Of a stretch of 64,000 nucleotides of DNA, positions 1-6,310 are shown in pieces (position 1 is the first letter of the stretch; each line of letters starts with the position of its first letter). Where the stretch lies: positions 1,426,001 through 1,490,000 of the forward strand of contig NZ_CP093341.1 of assembly GCF_022637455.1 (NCBI RefSeq), in the 5' to 3' direction. Made by a program: the position numbers and the translations under genes. The notes under the pieces were generated by a model, which was given only the letters and a program-made list of their open reading frames with translations, was not told where the DNA came from and did no database searches. The DNA is from Lysobacter sp. S4-A87 (GTDB taxonomy: Bacteria; Pseudomonadota; Gammaproteobacteria; Xanthomonadales; Xanthomonadaceae).

Positions 1-249
1 GGCGCGGTGAGCCTCGGCCCAAGTGGCCGCCCTGAACCCTCTGGGGCTGGAAAGGATCAAACAGGACTCAGACGGCTCGTAGCTGCACCTGCCATTGGCG
101 AGTGACGCCTCAAACAGATCGTCAGGGTTGTGGCAGACACGGGCGAGCAGCTTGTCCGGCTTCTTTTCCGCCTCATGCACGAAGCGATCGCGGAACTCCG
201 GCCTGACAAAGGCCGACGCGAATGCCTCCAAGGTTTCCTTGTCACCCAT
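1..249 (-). CDS. Cassette 15 hypothetical protein (partial, runs off left edge)
   Basis: The frame opens with ATG at 249-247, immediately after the attC of cassette 14, and stays open for 83 codons to the first base of the window. It starts MGDKETLEAFASAFVRPEF and has an acidic/basic, soluble composition with cysteines near residues 40, 56 and 64. The start lies a few bases inside the cassette boundary, as for its neighbours. I do not recognise the family. The product is incomplete here, so neither its length nor its C-terminus is known. Confidence 0.7.
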   Translation of the reverse strand, partial: MGDKETLEAFASAFVRPEFRDRFVHEAEKKPDKLLARVCHNPDDLFEASLANGRCSYEPSESCLILSSPRGFRAATWAEAHRA

Positions 250-253
250 AGCA

Positions 254-312
254 GCTAACGCCTGAGTTAAGCCGAGCCACGAAGTGGCTTCGGCTTGAAT
301 GAATTGTTAGGG
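254..312 (-). repeat. attC site of cassette 14
   Basis: Imperfect palindrome bounded by gCTAACg and GTTAGgg. Its central stem reads GCCAC-gaa-GTGGC where most sites have GCCGC-gaa-GCGGC, so both arms changed together. Confidence 0.92.
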
Positions 313-1044
313 CCCGTTCTTTGGCCGTCGGAGGTCACAGCGCGAAACATCATCAGCGCTTGCACTGGGAACAGAGTGAAGTGTCATGCAGTACTCGTAC
401 TCCACGATCTCCGGGACAGCGCCTTTTTCGCGAAGGGACGACACAGCAGCCTCAGCCTTTCGATAGTCACGGCGCACGAGCGCCGAAATATTGGCCGCCA
501 GAACTGCGTCCGACCCGTACTTGCGATCAATCAGCAGGGATGTGATCACATAGATTGCATCAAACTGATAGCGAGGACTGAGAGGTAGATTGTCGGAGAA
601 CTCTGGAATGAGTGCGCATTCTGCCGTGCTCCCCTTACCCTGGCAGTTCAGGCTCAATAGTTGTTCCGCGTCCTGATGTTTGCCAAGCACGTCCAAGGCG
701 ACGGCGCGCTGATAGTTTCGATACGCCTGCAGGTCTGGCCTTGGACTCTTGCCCACCTTCTCGTTGAACTGCAGAGATTTCCGGGCATCCGAAATATCGT
801 GATTGAGGTAGGCACGCGTCAAGTAGATGTCTGCCAGAATGGCGTTGGCAAGCAGTGCGTCGTCCGCATCATCCGACTCGGCCAGCCTAGACAAACTGGT
901 GAGCGCCTCGATATCGCTACCACCGTCATAGGCTCTCATTGCATTGCTATAGAGATCTTCCCGTCCAGGCGCCCCGCGCTGCGAGCACGCTATCAGCGAG
1001 CCTACAGCCAGCACCATTGCCAGCCGAATGATCGAAATCACCAA
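307..1044 (-). CDS. Cassette 14 putative lipoprotein, unknown function
   Basis: A 245-residue product with an N-terminal hydrophobic stretch followed by a lipobox, GSLIAC, which predicts export and lipidation. The mature part is mainly helical, with alanine- and leucine-rich segments around residues 30-150 reminiscent of short TPR/Sel1-type repeats (for example a region with ALDVLGKHQDAEQLL). The frame opens with TTG at 1044 or GTG at 1041; both lie 6-9 bases after a clear AGGGGAG ribosome binding site. The stop codon TAA is supplied by the attC at 307-309. No specific function can be assigned. Confidence 0.75.
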   Translation of the reverse strand: MVISIIRLAMVLAVGSLIACSQRGAPGREDLYSNAMRAYDGGSDIEALTSLSRLAESDDADDALLANAILADIYLTRAYLNHDISDARKSLQFNEKVGKSPRPDLQAYRNYQRAVALDVLGKHQDAEQLLSLNCQGKGSTAECALIPEFSDNLPLSPRYQFDAIYVITSLLIDRKYGSDAVLAANISALVRRDYRKAEAAVSSLREKGAVPEIVEYEYCMTLHSVPSASADDVSRCDLRRPKNGP

Positions 1045-1075
1045 GTCAGACTCCCCTGCATTGCGCCCGGTGTGG

Positions 1076-1135
1076 GCCTAACGCCTGAGTTAAGCCGAGC
1101 CGCGAAGCGGCTTCGGCTTGAACGAATTGTTAGGC
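1076..1135 (-). repeat. attC site of cassette 13
   Basis: 60 bp palindrome from gCCTAACg to GTTAGGC with the common GCCGC-gaa-GCGGC stem. One base differs in the outer spacer (aacgaattg rather than aatgaattg). Confidence 0.93.
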
Positions 1136-1141
1136 GCCGAC

Positions 1142-1585
1142 CTAGTCACGGCAAGCGCTGACATAAACACTGAACTGTAGTTGGCGATCAGGTAGGGAGG
1201 CGATCTGTAGGGGCTCGCCGAAATCCTGATAGGGCACGACGGCCTCCAGCCGCCCCTTCGGCGGAACCTGCAGCTTCCCACCGCAGCCACCCGGGCAATA
1301 GCGGGACATCAGTGAATTTCCGGCGCGGGAAAATGCGAGATCTCCGGACACTACGAACATCGGGTCACCGCTCGCCCGGCCTGTCGGCCATGCGCCTTCC
1401 GCCAGGCATAGCGCTCTTGAGTCTTGGGAAGAGAGCACGAGCTTGAAGCGCTGTTGGGCTGGCTCGTCTTGGATGTCCAGGCGGTACGAAGCGGGCGCTG
1501 TATCGCGTCCCGGTACGCTGCAGGCGGAGAGGCACGCTAAGGTCAGCGCGCCTATTGCGAACTTCACGGAGTTCAGAAGATGCAT
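1142..1585 (-). CDS. Cassette 13 putative lipoprotein, unknown function
   Basis: 147 residues with a signal segment (ALTLACLSAC) ending in a lipobox cysteine near residue 22, which predicts a lipid-anchored periplasmic or outer-membrane protein. The mature domain is rich in beta-type sequence and contains four further cysteines (RALCLAEG, SRYCPGGCGG and SACRD near the end), possibly forming disulfides. Start ATG at 1585 lies about 10 bases inside the cassette. The stop is just outside the attC. No known family recognised. Confidence 0.75.
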   Translation of the reverse strand: MHLLNSVKFAIGALTLACLSACSVPGRDTAPASYRLDIQDEPAQQRFKLVLSSQDSRALCLAEGAWPTGRASGDPMFVVSGDLAFSRAGNSLMSRYCPGGCGGKLQVPPKGRLEAVVPYQDFGEPLQIASLPDRQLQFSVYVSACRD

Positions 1586-1593
1586 GTTCCGAC

Positions 1594-1653
1594 GCCTAAC
1601 GCCAGAGTTAAGCCGCGCCGCGGAGCGGCGTCGGCTTGAATGACTTGTTAGGC
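1594..1653 (-). repeat. attC site of cassette 12
   Basis: 60 bp palindrome with GCCGC-gga-GCGGC stem and the outer-arm variant gccagag/atgacttg. Identical to the attC of cassette 5 at 4217-4276. Confidence 0.93.
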
Positions 1654-1900
1654 CTTAGCGCCCTAACCGGAGCCCAGAAACTGCGGCCGGCTGCAGTGCC
1701 ATGACCTAACCCCAGGCGGAAATGTATCAGCTCGCCGGGCCTGGCGCCGCCGGAGACGGGGGCCCGACCGAAGCGGGAGAAATGCCGCTGGCAATGACCG
1801 AGGATGGGGGCGTTGTGCGCACCACCGAAGCACATAGCCGGACGCGTACCCGCTGCCAGAGCATGTCGATTCCGGACCGGCCGCAACGCTGCGACTACAG
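1654..1900 (-). other. Cassette 12: gene-less cassette, copy A of a threefold-repeated cassette body
   Basis: 247 bp body almost identical to those at 4277-4523 and 4594-4840. The only long minus-strand frame begins with TTG and runs straight through the attC, and the few differences between copies all change amino acids in that frame. The opposite-strand 63-codon frame is also altered by the substitutions. I therefore see no sign of a conserved protein. A role as promoter, small RNA or filler cassette is possible but not shown. Confidence 0.7.
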
Positions 1901-1970
1901 GCCTAACGCCTGAGTTAAGCCGACACCAAGCGCGTAGCGATTGGTGTTCGGCTTGAATGACTTGTTAGGC
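1901..1970 (-). repeat. attC site of cassette 11 (70 bp variant)
   Basis: Longer palindrome whose inner stem is GACACCAA...TTGGTGTT around a gcgcgtagcga loop. It is base-for-base identical to the attC of cassette 4 at 4524-4593. Confidence 0.92.
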
Positions 1971-2182
1971 CTAGCGCCGTGACCGGAGCCGAGAACTGCA
2001 GCCGACCATGCCCTGGGCCTTCCCCGGACCGAAATGTAGCAGCTTGCGGCGGCCTGTGAACCAGGCCCCTCCCCTGCCCGAACGCGGAATGCAAGAGGAT
2101 CGACCGGGCCACCGAAGTCACGCGCGACGCGACAGAGTCCATGTGGCTCTACACCCTTACGGCTGCACAGCGGCGACAAGAG
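1971..2182 (-). other. Cassette 11: gene-less cassette, diverged relative of the repeated cassette
   Basis: 212 bp body that aligns with the repeated cassette at its attC-proximal end (shared cTAGCGCC..tgACCGGAGCC and gaAATGTAnCAGCT patterns) but has diverged elsewhere. No reading frame has a good start and stays within the cassette. It carries the same 70 bp attC as cassette 4. Confidence 0.6.
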
Positions 2183-2242
2183 GCCTAACGCCTGAGTTAA
2201 GCCGAGCCGCGAAGCGGCTTCGGCTTGAATGAATTGTTAGGG
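2183..2242 (-). repeat. attC site of cassette 10
   Basis: 60 bp palindrome from gCCTAACg to GTTAGGG with the common GCCGC-gaa-GCGGC stem. Confidence 0.93.
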
Positions 2243-2248
2243 GCGCGC

Positions 2249-2554
2249 CTAGTCACCGACAAACCAAATGTAGGTATGCGACCGGACGGCGCCCTCAAGC
2301 AGGTCCACGATAGCTTGAAGGTGTGTGTGGGCCCGTGCGTTGGAAACGGCAGGCAGCAGCTCACGCATCTCAGTTACCAGAAGCGGGCGCTGTAGCTGAT
2401 TGAAACAGGCATCTCCGGCGGGATCTATGAAGCGCAAGCAAGTGCTGCCGGATTGGCGATAGAACTGGTGGCTCAGATCGCTCAGCACACCGTTGTCCTC
2501 GACTGTGCCGAGGACCTCCCCGCGCTCATCTTTCCAGTAGACGTCAATCCCCAT
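2249..2554 (-). CDS. Cassette 10 hypothetical protein
   Basis: 101 residues, soluble, beginning MGIDVYWKDERGEVLGTV and ending in YIWFVGD. It has no signal peptide. Start ATG at 2554 sits five bases after AGGGG, where the ribosome binding site is formed by the end of the neighbouring attC (GTTAGGGG). Composition and size resemble small immunity-like or cytosolic adaptor proteins often found in cassettes, but no family can be named with confidence. Confidence 0.7.
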   Translation of the reverse strand: MGIDVYWKDERGEVLGTVEDNGVLSDLSHQFYRQSGSTCLRFIDPAGDACFNQLQRPLLVTEMRELLPAVSNARAHTHLQAIVDLLEGAVRSHTYIWFVGD

Positions 2555-2560
2555 TTGCGC

Positions 2561-2620
2561 CCCTAACGCCTGAATTAAGCCGAGCCGCGAAGCGGCTTCG
2601 GCTTGAATGAATTGTTAGCG
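2561..2620 (-). repeat. attC site of cassette 9
   Basis: 60 bp palindrome with the common stem; outer boxes CCCTAACg and GTTAGcg. Confidence 0.92.
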
Positions 2621-2914
2621 CCCATTGGTGCGGTTGACCATGAGCGCGTAAACGAAGGTCACTGGCCAGGCAAAGAAGCACGCCAGAAGCCAAAACCAAC
2701 TACCGGCAAGGTACGCACGACGCATTGCCACGGCCATGGCCCCGAAAACGGACAGCGGCACCGCCAAGCAAAAGGCTTTCTCGGCAAGGCTCATCTCGTC
2801 GCCGGAGAGTCCGCCGTCAGCCATGCGAGGTTGCCCAGAAATGAGCCATAGGTAGGCAGCCGCAGCGAGCAGAAGCAAAAGAGCCAGATAAGGGATCGCG
2901 TTATCTCTAGTCAT
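2615..2914 (-). CDS. Cassette 9 small membrane protein
   Basis: 99 residues with three hydrophobic segments (about residues 8-26, 48-64 and 70-90) separated by short polar loops, so probably an inner-membrane protein. Start ATG at 2914 is only a few bases inside the cassette. The stop TAA comes from the attC inverse core at 2615-2617. No family recognised. Confidence 0.72.
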   Translation of the reverse strand: MTRDNAIPYLALLLLLAAAAYLWLISGQPRMADGGLSGDEMSLAEKAFCLAVPLSVFGAMAVAMRRAYLAGSWFWLLACFFAWPVTFVYALMVNRTNGR

Positions 2915-2920
2915 GGGGGC

Positions 2921-2979
2921 GCTAACGCCTGAATTAAGCCGAGCCGCGAAGCGGCTTCGGCTTGAATGAACTGTTAGGC
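2921..2979 (-). repeat. attC site of cassette 8
   Basis: 59 bp palindrome with the common stem; outer boxes GCTAACg and GTTAGGC; inner spacer aatgaactg. Confidence 0.92.
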
Positions 2980-2985
2980 GCCACC

Positions 2986-3303
2986 CTACGGCCCGAAGCC
3001 AGCAGGAAGCAACTGGACGTCAGTTGCCATGCAAATGCCATTGCCGCCCGAAAGCGGACGTACGCCCAAGATGGTGCCGTGAGGTGCTGTCTCTGCCTGG
3101 ACGATCACGACAGGTTGTTCAGAGCCATCCTCAAGCGACTGCATAGCGCAGCAAGGCAATGTCATTGGAGCGGCGGCTGACTCGCCCGCGACGTAGAAGA
3201 CTGCAGAGCCTGCAACAACGTCAGCCTCAGTGGCCGGACGACCGACGACACATGGCGTGCTGCGCCAGTCACTTACCGAGATTGGACCCCAGAGATCGAC
3301 CAT
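2986..3303 (-). CDS. Cassette 8 hypothetical protein
   Basis: 105 residues starting MVDLWGPISVSDWRSTPC, with no export signal and mainly beta-strand character (alternating hydrophobic residues such as QPVVIVQAE and GTILGV). Start ATG at 3303 lies 13 bases inside the cassette and the stop is just before the attC. No family recognised. Confidence 0.68.
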   Translation of the reverse strand: MVDLWGPISVSDWRSTPCVVGRPATEADVVAGSAVFYVAGESAAAPMTLPCCAMQSLEDGSEQPVVIVQAETAPHGTILGVRPLSGGNGICMATDVQLLPAGFGP

Positions 3304-3315
3304 GTCCGATGTGGC

Positions 3316-3375
3316 GCCTAACGCCTGAATTAAGCCGAGCCGCGAAGCGGCTTCGGCTTGAATGAATTGTTAGGG
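3316..3375 (-). repeat. attC site of cassette 7
   Basis: 60 bp palindrome with the common GCCGC-gaa-GCGGC stem. The cassette 7 gene reads into it and stops at the TTAA in its left arm. Confidence 0.93.
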
Positions 3376-3788
3376 CGCAGACTACGGTAGTCCGCGACCG
3401 CAAGGTAAACGATTGCGCTGGCCGCAATGGCACAGGATGCCACTATCAGATAGTGATGCGGGCTGAGCCACGACAGCCCCCAGAGCGTGAAAAAGGCGAT
3501 TGCCAGCAGATAGGCCAGAGCTAGCCCGGCCACGGCCAGGAGAAGCCAGTGACGTGAGCTTGGCCCCATGCGGAGAGCTCGACCAAGTGAAGACAGCCCG
3601 ACAACCGCCACAAGCAGGGCGGCACCAACCACAGAAAGTTCTGCTGTTTCCGCCAGCGGGATGCCAATCGAGTCGGCATTGACGGGATAGACGCCGTTCC
3701 GCTGGTTCGTTGCGAGGACGGCTCTAACCGTGCCGTTAACCAACAGTAGCGATGCTGCAGACACCAACAGTTTGCTGATTAGCTTCAT
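3330..3788 (-). CDS. Cassette 7 membrane protein reading into its attC
   Basis: 152 residues with about four transmembrane segments (near residues 5-20, 42-62, 75-98 and 105-130). ATG at 3788 is the first start inside the cassette, six bases from the boundary; longer versions of the frame would cross into the next cassette. The last ~15 residues (RPNNSFKPKPLRGSA) are translated attC sequence, and the frame ends at the TAA within the attC arm. Function unknown. Confidence 0.7.
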   Translation of the reverse strand: MKLISKLLVSAASLLLVNGTVRAVLATNQRNGVYPVNADSIGIPLAETAELSVVGAALLVAVVGLSSLGRALRMGPSSRHWLLLAVAGLALAYLLAIAFFTLWGLSWLSPHHYLIVASCAIAASAIVYLAVADYRSLRPNNSFKPKPLRGSA

Positions 3789-3793
3789 CTGCG

Positions 3794-3853
3794 CCCTAAC
3801 GCCAGAGTTAAGCCGCGCCGCGGAGCGGCGTCGGCTTGAATGAATTGTTAGGC
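3794..3853 (-). repeat. attC site of cassette 6
   Basis: 60 bp palindrome with the GCCGC-gga-GCGGC stem; it differs from the cassette 5 and 12 sites mainly in aattg versus acttg near the right core. Confidence 0.92.
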
Positions 3854-4084
3854 CGCTGCTGCACGATGTGGCTGCATCGACCCTGGACGCCAACCAAGGA
3901 GGCGGGCAGGTAGGAAAAGAATAGCCTGCAGAAGTGCGAACAATGCAGAGAACGTAATGCCTACCAAGCGGAATGGAATGGTGAGCAGCCAGGCGATTGG
4001 CCAGAGAACCAAAGCCAGCAGGGCCAGCGGCCAGCAAAGAACAAACAAGATGCACCAAGCAACAACGGCTATTAGCGCCTTCAT
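3848..4084 (-). CDS. Cassette 6 small hydrophobic membrane protein
   Basis: 78 residues starting MKALIAVVAWCILF, with two or three long hydrophobic segments rich in Leu, Ala and Trp and a short basic tail. I chose the ATG at 4084 over an upstream start at 4195, because a strong AGGGAGA ribosome binding site precedes it by eight bases and the hydrophobic protein begins there. About 130 bp of the cassette lie upstream of the gene and could hold its own promoter. The stop comes from the attC. Function unknown. Confidence 0.75.
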   Translation of the reverse strand: MKALIAVVAWCILFVLCWPLALLALVLWPIAWLLTIPFRLVGITFSALFALLQAILFLPARLLGWRPGSMQPHRAAAA

Positions 4085-4216
4085 ATCTAGTCTCCCTGCG
4101 GCTCGGATCTGTGACGGAAGGGGGAACATTGCGACCCTATGGCGCTGTTGGCAACTGGCGAGCGACATACCGGCCCAAATCTCTGACGAAGCCACAAATA
4201 CGCCGACGAAAGCACG

Positions 4217-4276
4217 GCCTAACGCCAGAGTTAAGCCGCGCCGCGGAGCGGCGTCGGCTTGAATGACTTGTTAGGC
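4217..4276 (-). repeat. attC site of cassette 5
   Basis: 60 bp palindrome identical to the attC of cassette 12 (1594-1653). Confidence 0.93.
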
Positions 4277-4523
4277 CTTAGCGCCCTAACCGGAACCCAG
4301 AAACTGCGGCCGGCTGCAGTGCCATGACCTAACCCCAGGCGGAAATGTATCAGCTCGCCGGGCCTGGCGCCGCCGGAGACGGGGGCCCGACCGAAGCGGG
4401 AGAAATGCCGCTGGCAATGACCGAGGCTGGGGGCGTTGTGCGCACCACCGAAGCACATAGCCGGACGCGTACCCGCTGCCACAGCATGTCGATTCCGGAC
4501 CGGCCGCAACGCTGCGACTACAG
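4277..4523 (-). other. Cassette 5: gene-less cassette, copy B of the repeated body
   Basis: 247 bp body differing from copy A (1654-1900) at about three positions and from copy C (4594-4840) at about four. No convincing gene, for the reasons given for copy A. Together with both flanking attC sites it forms a 377 bp block matching 1594-1970. Confidence 0.7.
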
Positions 4524-4593
4524 GCCTAACGCCTGAGTTAAGCCGACACCAAGCGCGTAGCGATTGGTGTTCGGCTTGAATGACTTGTTAGGC
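4524..4593 (-). repeat. attC site of cassette 4 (70 bp variant)
   Basis: 70 bp palindrome identical to the attC of cassette 11 (1901-1970). Confidence 0.93.
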
Positions 4594-4840
4594 CTTAGCG
4601 CCCAAACCGGAGCCCAGAAGCTGCGGCCGGCTGCAGTGCCATGACCTAACCCCAGGCGGAAATGTATCAGCTCGCCGGGCCTGGCGCCGCCGGAGACGGG
4701 GGCCCGACCGAAGCGGGAGAAATGCCGCTGGCAATGACCGAGGCTGGGGGCGTTGTGCGCACCACCGAAGCACATAGCCGGACGCGTACCCGCTGCCACA
4801 GCATGTCGATTCCGGACCGGCCGCAACGCTGCGACTACAG
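4594..4840 (-). other. Cassette 4: gene-less cassette, copy C of the repeated body
   Basis: Third near-identical 247 bp body, adjacent to copy B but carrying the longer attC type. The only minus-strand frame starts with TTG and runs out through the attC. Confidence 0.7.
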
Positions 4841-4900
4841 GCCTAACGCCTGAATTAAGCCGACCCGCGAAGCGGGTTCGGCTTGAATGAATTGTTAGAG
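4841..4900 (-). repeat. attC site of cassette 3
   Basis: 60 bp palindrome whose inner stem is CCCGC-gaa-GCGGG, a paired change relative to the common type. Confidence 0.92.
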
Positions 4901-5176
4901 CTTGGCCCGAATTGCATCGGCGACCTCCCCAGCCCCCATGTTGCTTGCTGCTAGTAGAAGTTCCTGCCAGAACTCCGGCGGAGCACTACAAGCCTCGCCA
5001 AGGCCAACCAGGTAGTCAAGTGCCAAGCCAAGCTCATTGTGATGCAGATAGTCTTCTGCCTCAGACCAAGACTGGGCCGCCTCTGCGCTTGGCAAATCCT
5101 GGGGTAAGTAGAAACGGCTAGCTGCCAGGTGGCGCAGTGACGTCGCCCAGGAAGCTCTCAACTCAGGACTCGACAT
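4895..5176 (-). CDS. Cassette 3 small helical protein, possibly immunity-like
   Basis: 93 residues from ATG at 5176 (a TTG four codons upstream is the only alternative). The sequence is acidic and helical, with a segment HHNELGLALDYLVGLGEA followed by a PPEFWQELLLAA helix. That arrangement recalls short immunity-type proteins (MafI-like), but the match is from memory and weak. No signal peptide. The stop TAA comes from the attC at 4895-4897. Confidence 0.68.
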   Translation of the reverse strand: MSSPELRASWATSLRHLAASRFYLPQDLPSAEAAQSWSEAEDYLHHNELGLALDYLVGLGEACSAPPEFWQELLLAASNMGAGEVADAIRAKL

Positions 5177-5190
5177 TGATTGCGGCAAGC

Positions 5191-5249
5191 TCTAACGCCT
5201 GAGTTAAGCCGCACCGCGGAGCGGTGTCGGCTTGAATGAATTGTTAGGC
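5191..5249 (-). repeat. attC site of cassette 2
   Basis: 59 bp palindrome with inner stem ACCGC-gga-GCGGT, again a paired change. Confidence 0.92.
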
Positions 5250-5750
5250 ATCAGCCCGGCGACCTCTGCTTGGCTTCCAGAGCGGGCGTGGCTCATAGGC
5301 GACGTAGCCCGTGCCATCGTCATAGCCAAGGACCTTGTGACCGAAACACTCAATGAAAGCCACGAGACACGATATGCCGCCATATGGATAGGCGCCTGGT
5401 TCGAACGTGAGAACGTGCCGGCCGCACCTCTCGGTGAGGCCGCCAAGCTCGTACTCACCATTCCAAATTGCCTCATACATGGATGGAAGATCCCACTGTG
5501 GACACACCATCGTGGGAGAGAGTCGAACGGCTACAGGAGTGCAATTCCAGTGAGCGTTCCATTCATCCCATTCATCAGGCGAGAACTGCGAAAAGTATGC
5601 CTGCTCTTGCGGGTTCAATAGCGCGGTCAATCTCACCTCATCGACTTCCAACTCGCTGGACTTCATAGCCCTGATGAGCGAGAGCATCTCTCCGGTTCGA
5701 AGAAGCTGCTCGGCGCCGGCTGGCGCGAATTCGATGTAACAGGACTCCAC
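5244..5750 (-). CDS. Cassette 2 hypothetical protein
   Basis: 168 residues starting with GTG at 5750, which follows AGGGG by seven bases. The protein is soluble, acidic and tryptophan-rich (DEWDEWNAHWNC, CPQWDLPSMYEAIWNGEYEL). It ends with a GYDDGTGYVAYEP segment and a basic tail. It has no signal peptide and I recognise no family. The stop codon is supplied by the attC. Confidence 0.72.
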   Translation of the reverse strand: MESCYIEFAPAGAEQLLRTGEMLSLIRAMKSSELEVDEVRLTALLNPQEQAYFSQFSPDEWDEWNAHWNCTPVAVRLSPTMVCPQWDLPSMYEAIWNGEYELGGLTERCGRHVLTFEPGAYPYGGISCLVAFIECFGHKVLGYDDGTGYVAYEPRPLWKPSRGRRADA

Positions 5751-5765
5751 AGCGTTTCCCCTGAT

Positions 5766-5825
5766 GCCTAACGCCTGAATTAAGCCGAGCCGCGAAGCGG
5801 CTTCGGCTTGAATGAATTGTTAGGT
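5766..5825 (-). repeat. attC site of cassette 1
   Basis: 60 bp palindrome with the common GCCGC-gaa-GCGGC stem; right core GTTAGGT. Confidence 0.93.
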
Positions 5826-6134
5826 GCGCAGGCGGCGGCGCACGAATGCCGCGACTGCCACCAGCGAGCCAACGAGAGCAACCAAAGCTGAGTTGTAGAA
5901 CACAAAAGCGAGAGCCTTGAATCCGCCATCTTTGTGCCACGCGTTAAGCGCCACTGCCGGATCATGCTTCAGATAGCGATCTGCAATTAAGCAGAAGGCG
6001 ACCGTGGATACAACGACCCAAGCGGCAACCGCACCGTGCCAGAGGCGGCGACTCCTGGTCGTGGGAAGGAGACGGCCAGCCAACCTCACTACAGCCAACG
6101 CTAGGAACGGTAGGAGGAGAACTAGCAGACCCAT
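5820..6134 (-). CDS. Cassette 1 membrane protein (attI-proximal)
   Basis: 104 residues with about three hydrophobic segments (residues 2-18, 32-50 and 72-95) and positively charged loops, so probably an inner-membrane protein. As the first cassette it should be the best expressed from an integron promoter in attI. ATG at 6134 lies seven bases after the AGG of the attI core GTTAGGT, which may serve as ribosome binding site. The stop is in its attC. Function unknown. Confidence 0.75.
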   Translation of the reverse strand: MGLLVLLLPFLALAVVRLAGRLLPTTRSRRLWHGAVAAWVVVSTVAFCLIADRYLKHDPAVALNAWHKDGGFKALAFVFYNSALVALVGSLVAVAAFVRRRLRT

Positions 6135-6140
6135 TTCTGC

Positions 6141-6283
6141 ACCTAACTATCTAATCGAGGACAGATTGGGGCGTAATCCCGGTGCGTATCTGTCGTGGTT
6201 AATGGTTGAACTTCAGGAATTCCCCACCCAAACAACCGCTTGTCGCCAATGTAGGCGTGTAACCCCGGTGCCTAACCTGTCGT
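6141..6283 (-). other. attI region
   Basis: The junction core GTTAGGT (minus strand, 6141-6147) marks where the first cassette meets intI-side DNA; no attC-like palindrome surrounds it, as expected for attI. Two imperfect direct repeats of about 24 bp (6173-6196 and 6259-6283, sharing CCCGGTGC and TGTCGT) lie between it and intI. They could be integrase-binding repeats like those known in attI1. The second repeat contains its own GTTAGGC on the minus strand (6270-6276). Confidence 0.7.
6148..6176 (-). promoter_or_regulatory. Candidate cassette promoter Pc
   Basis: On the minus strand TTACGC and TAGATA are separated by 17 bases, just upstream of the attI junction and reading into cassette 1. 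The -35 box is a poor match, so this is a weak positional guess. Confidence 0.25.
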
Positions 6284-6310
6284 TCCGCCAGTTCTGTTCA
6301 GGATGCCCCG

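Noticed and set aside
1722-1913. Plus-strand 63-codon frame in the repeated cassette, also at 4345 and 4662
   Set aside because: It runs opposite to cassette orientation, crosses the attC, and substitutions between copies change its residues; no evidence for coding.
3330-4058. 242-residue protein spanning two cassettes
   Set aside because: The upstream 90 codons cross an attC into cassette 6; the cassette 7 gene has its own ATG at 3788.
254-5825. CRISPR-like array of regularly repeated palindromes
   Set aside because: Repeats are 59-70 bp, vary in sequence with paired changes, and intervals hold genes of 200-800 bp; they begin CTAAC and end GTTAG, which is attC not CRISPR. No cas genes are present.
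6270-6276. GTTAGGC as the true attI junction
   Set aside because: Would require an attC at 6141-6147, but no palindrome is there; the junction at 6141-6147 fits better.
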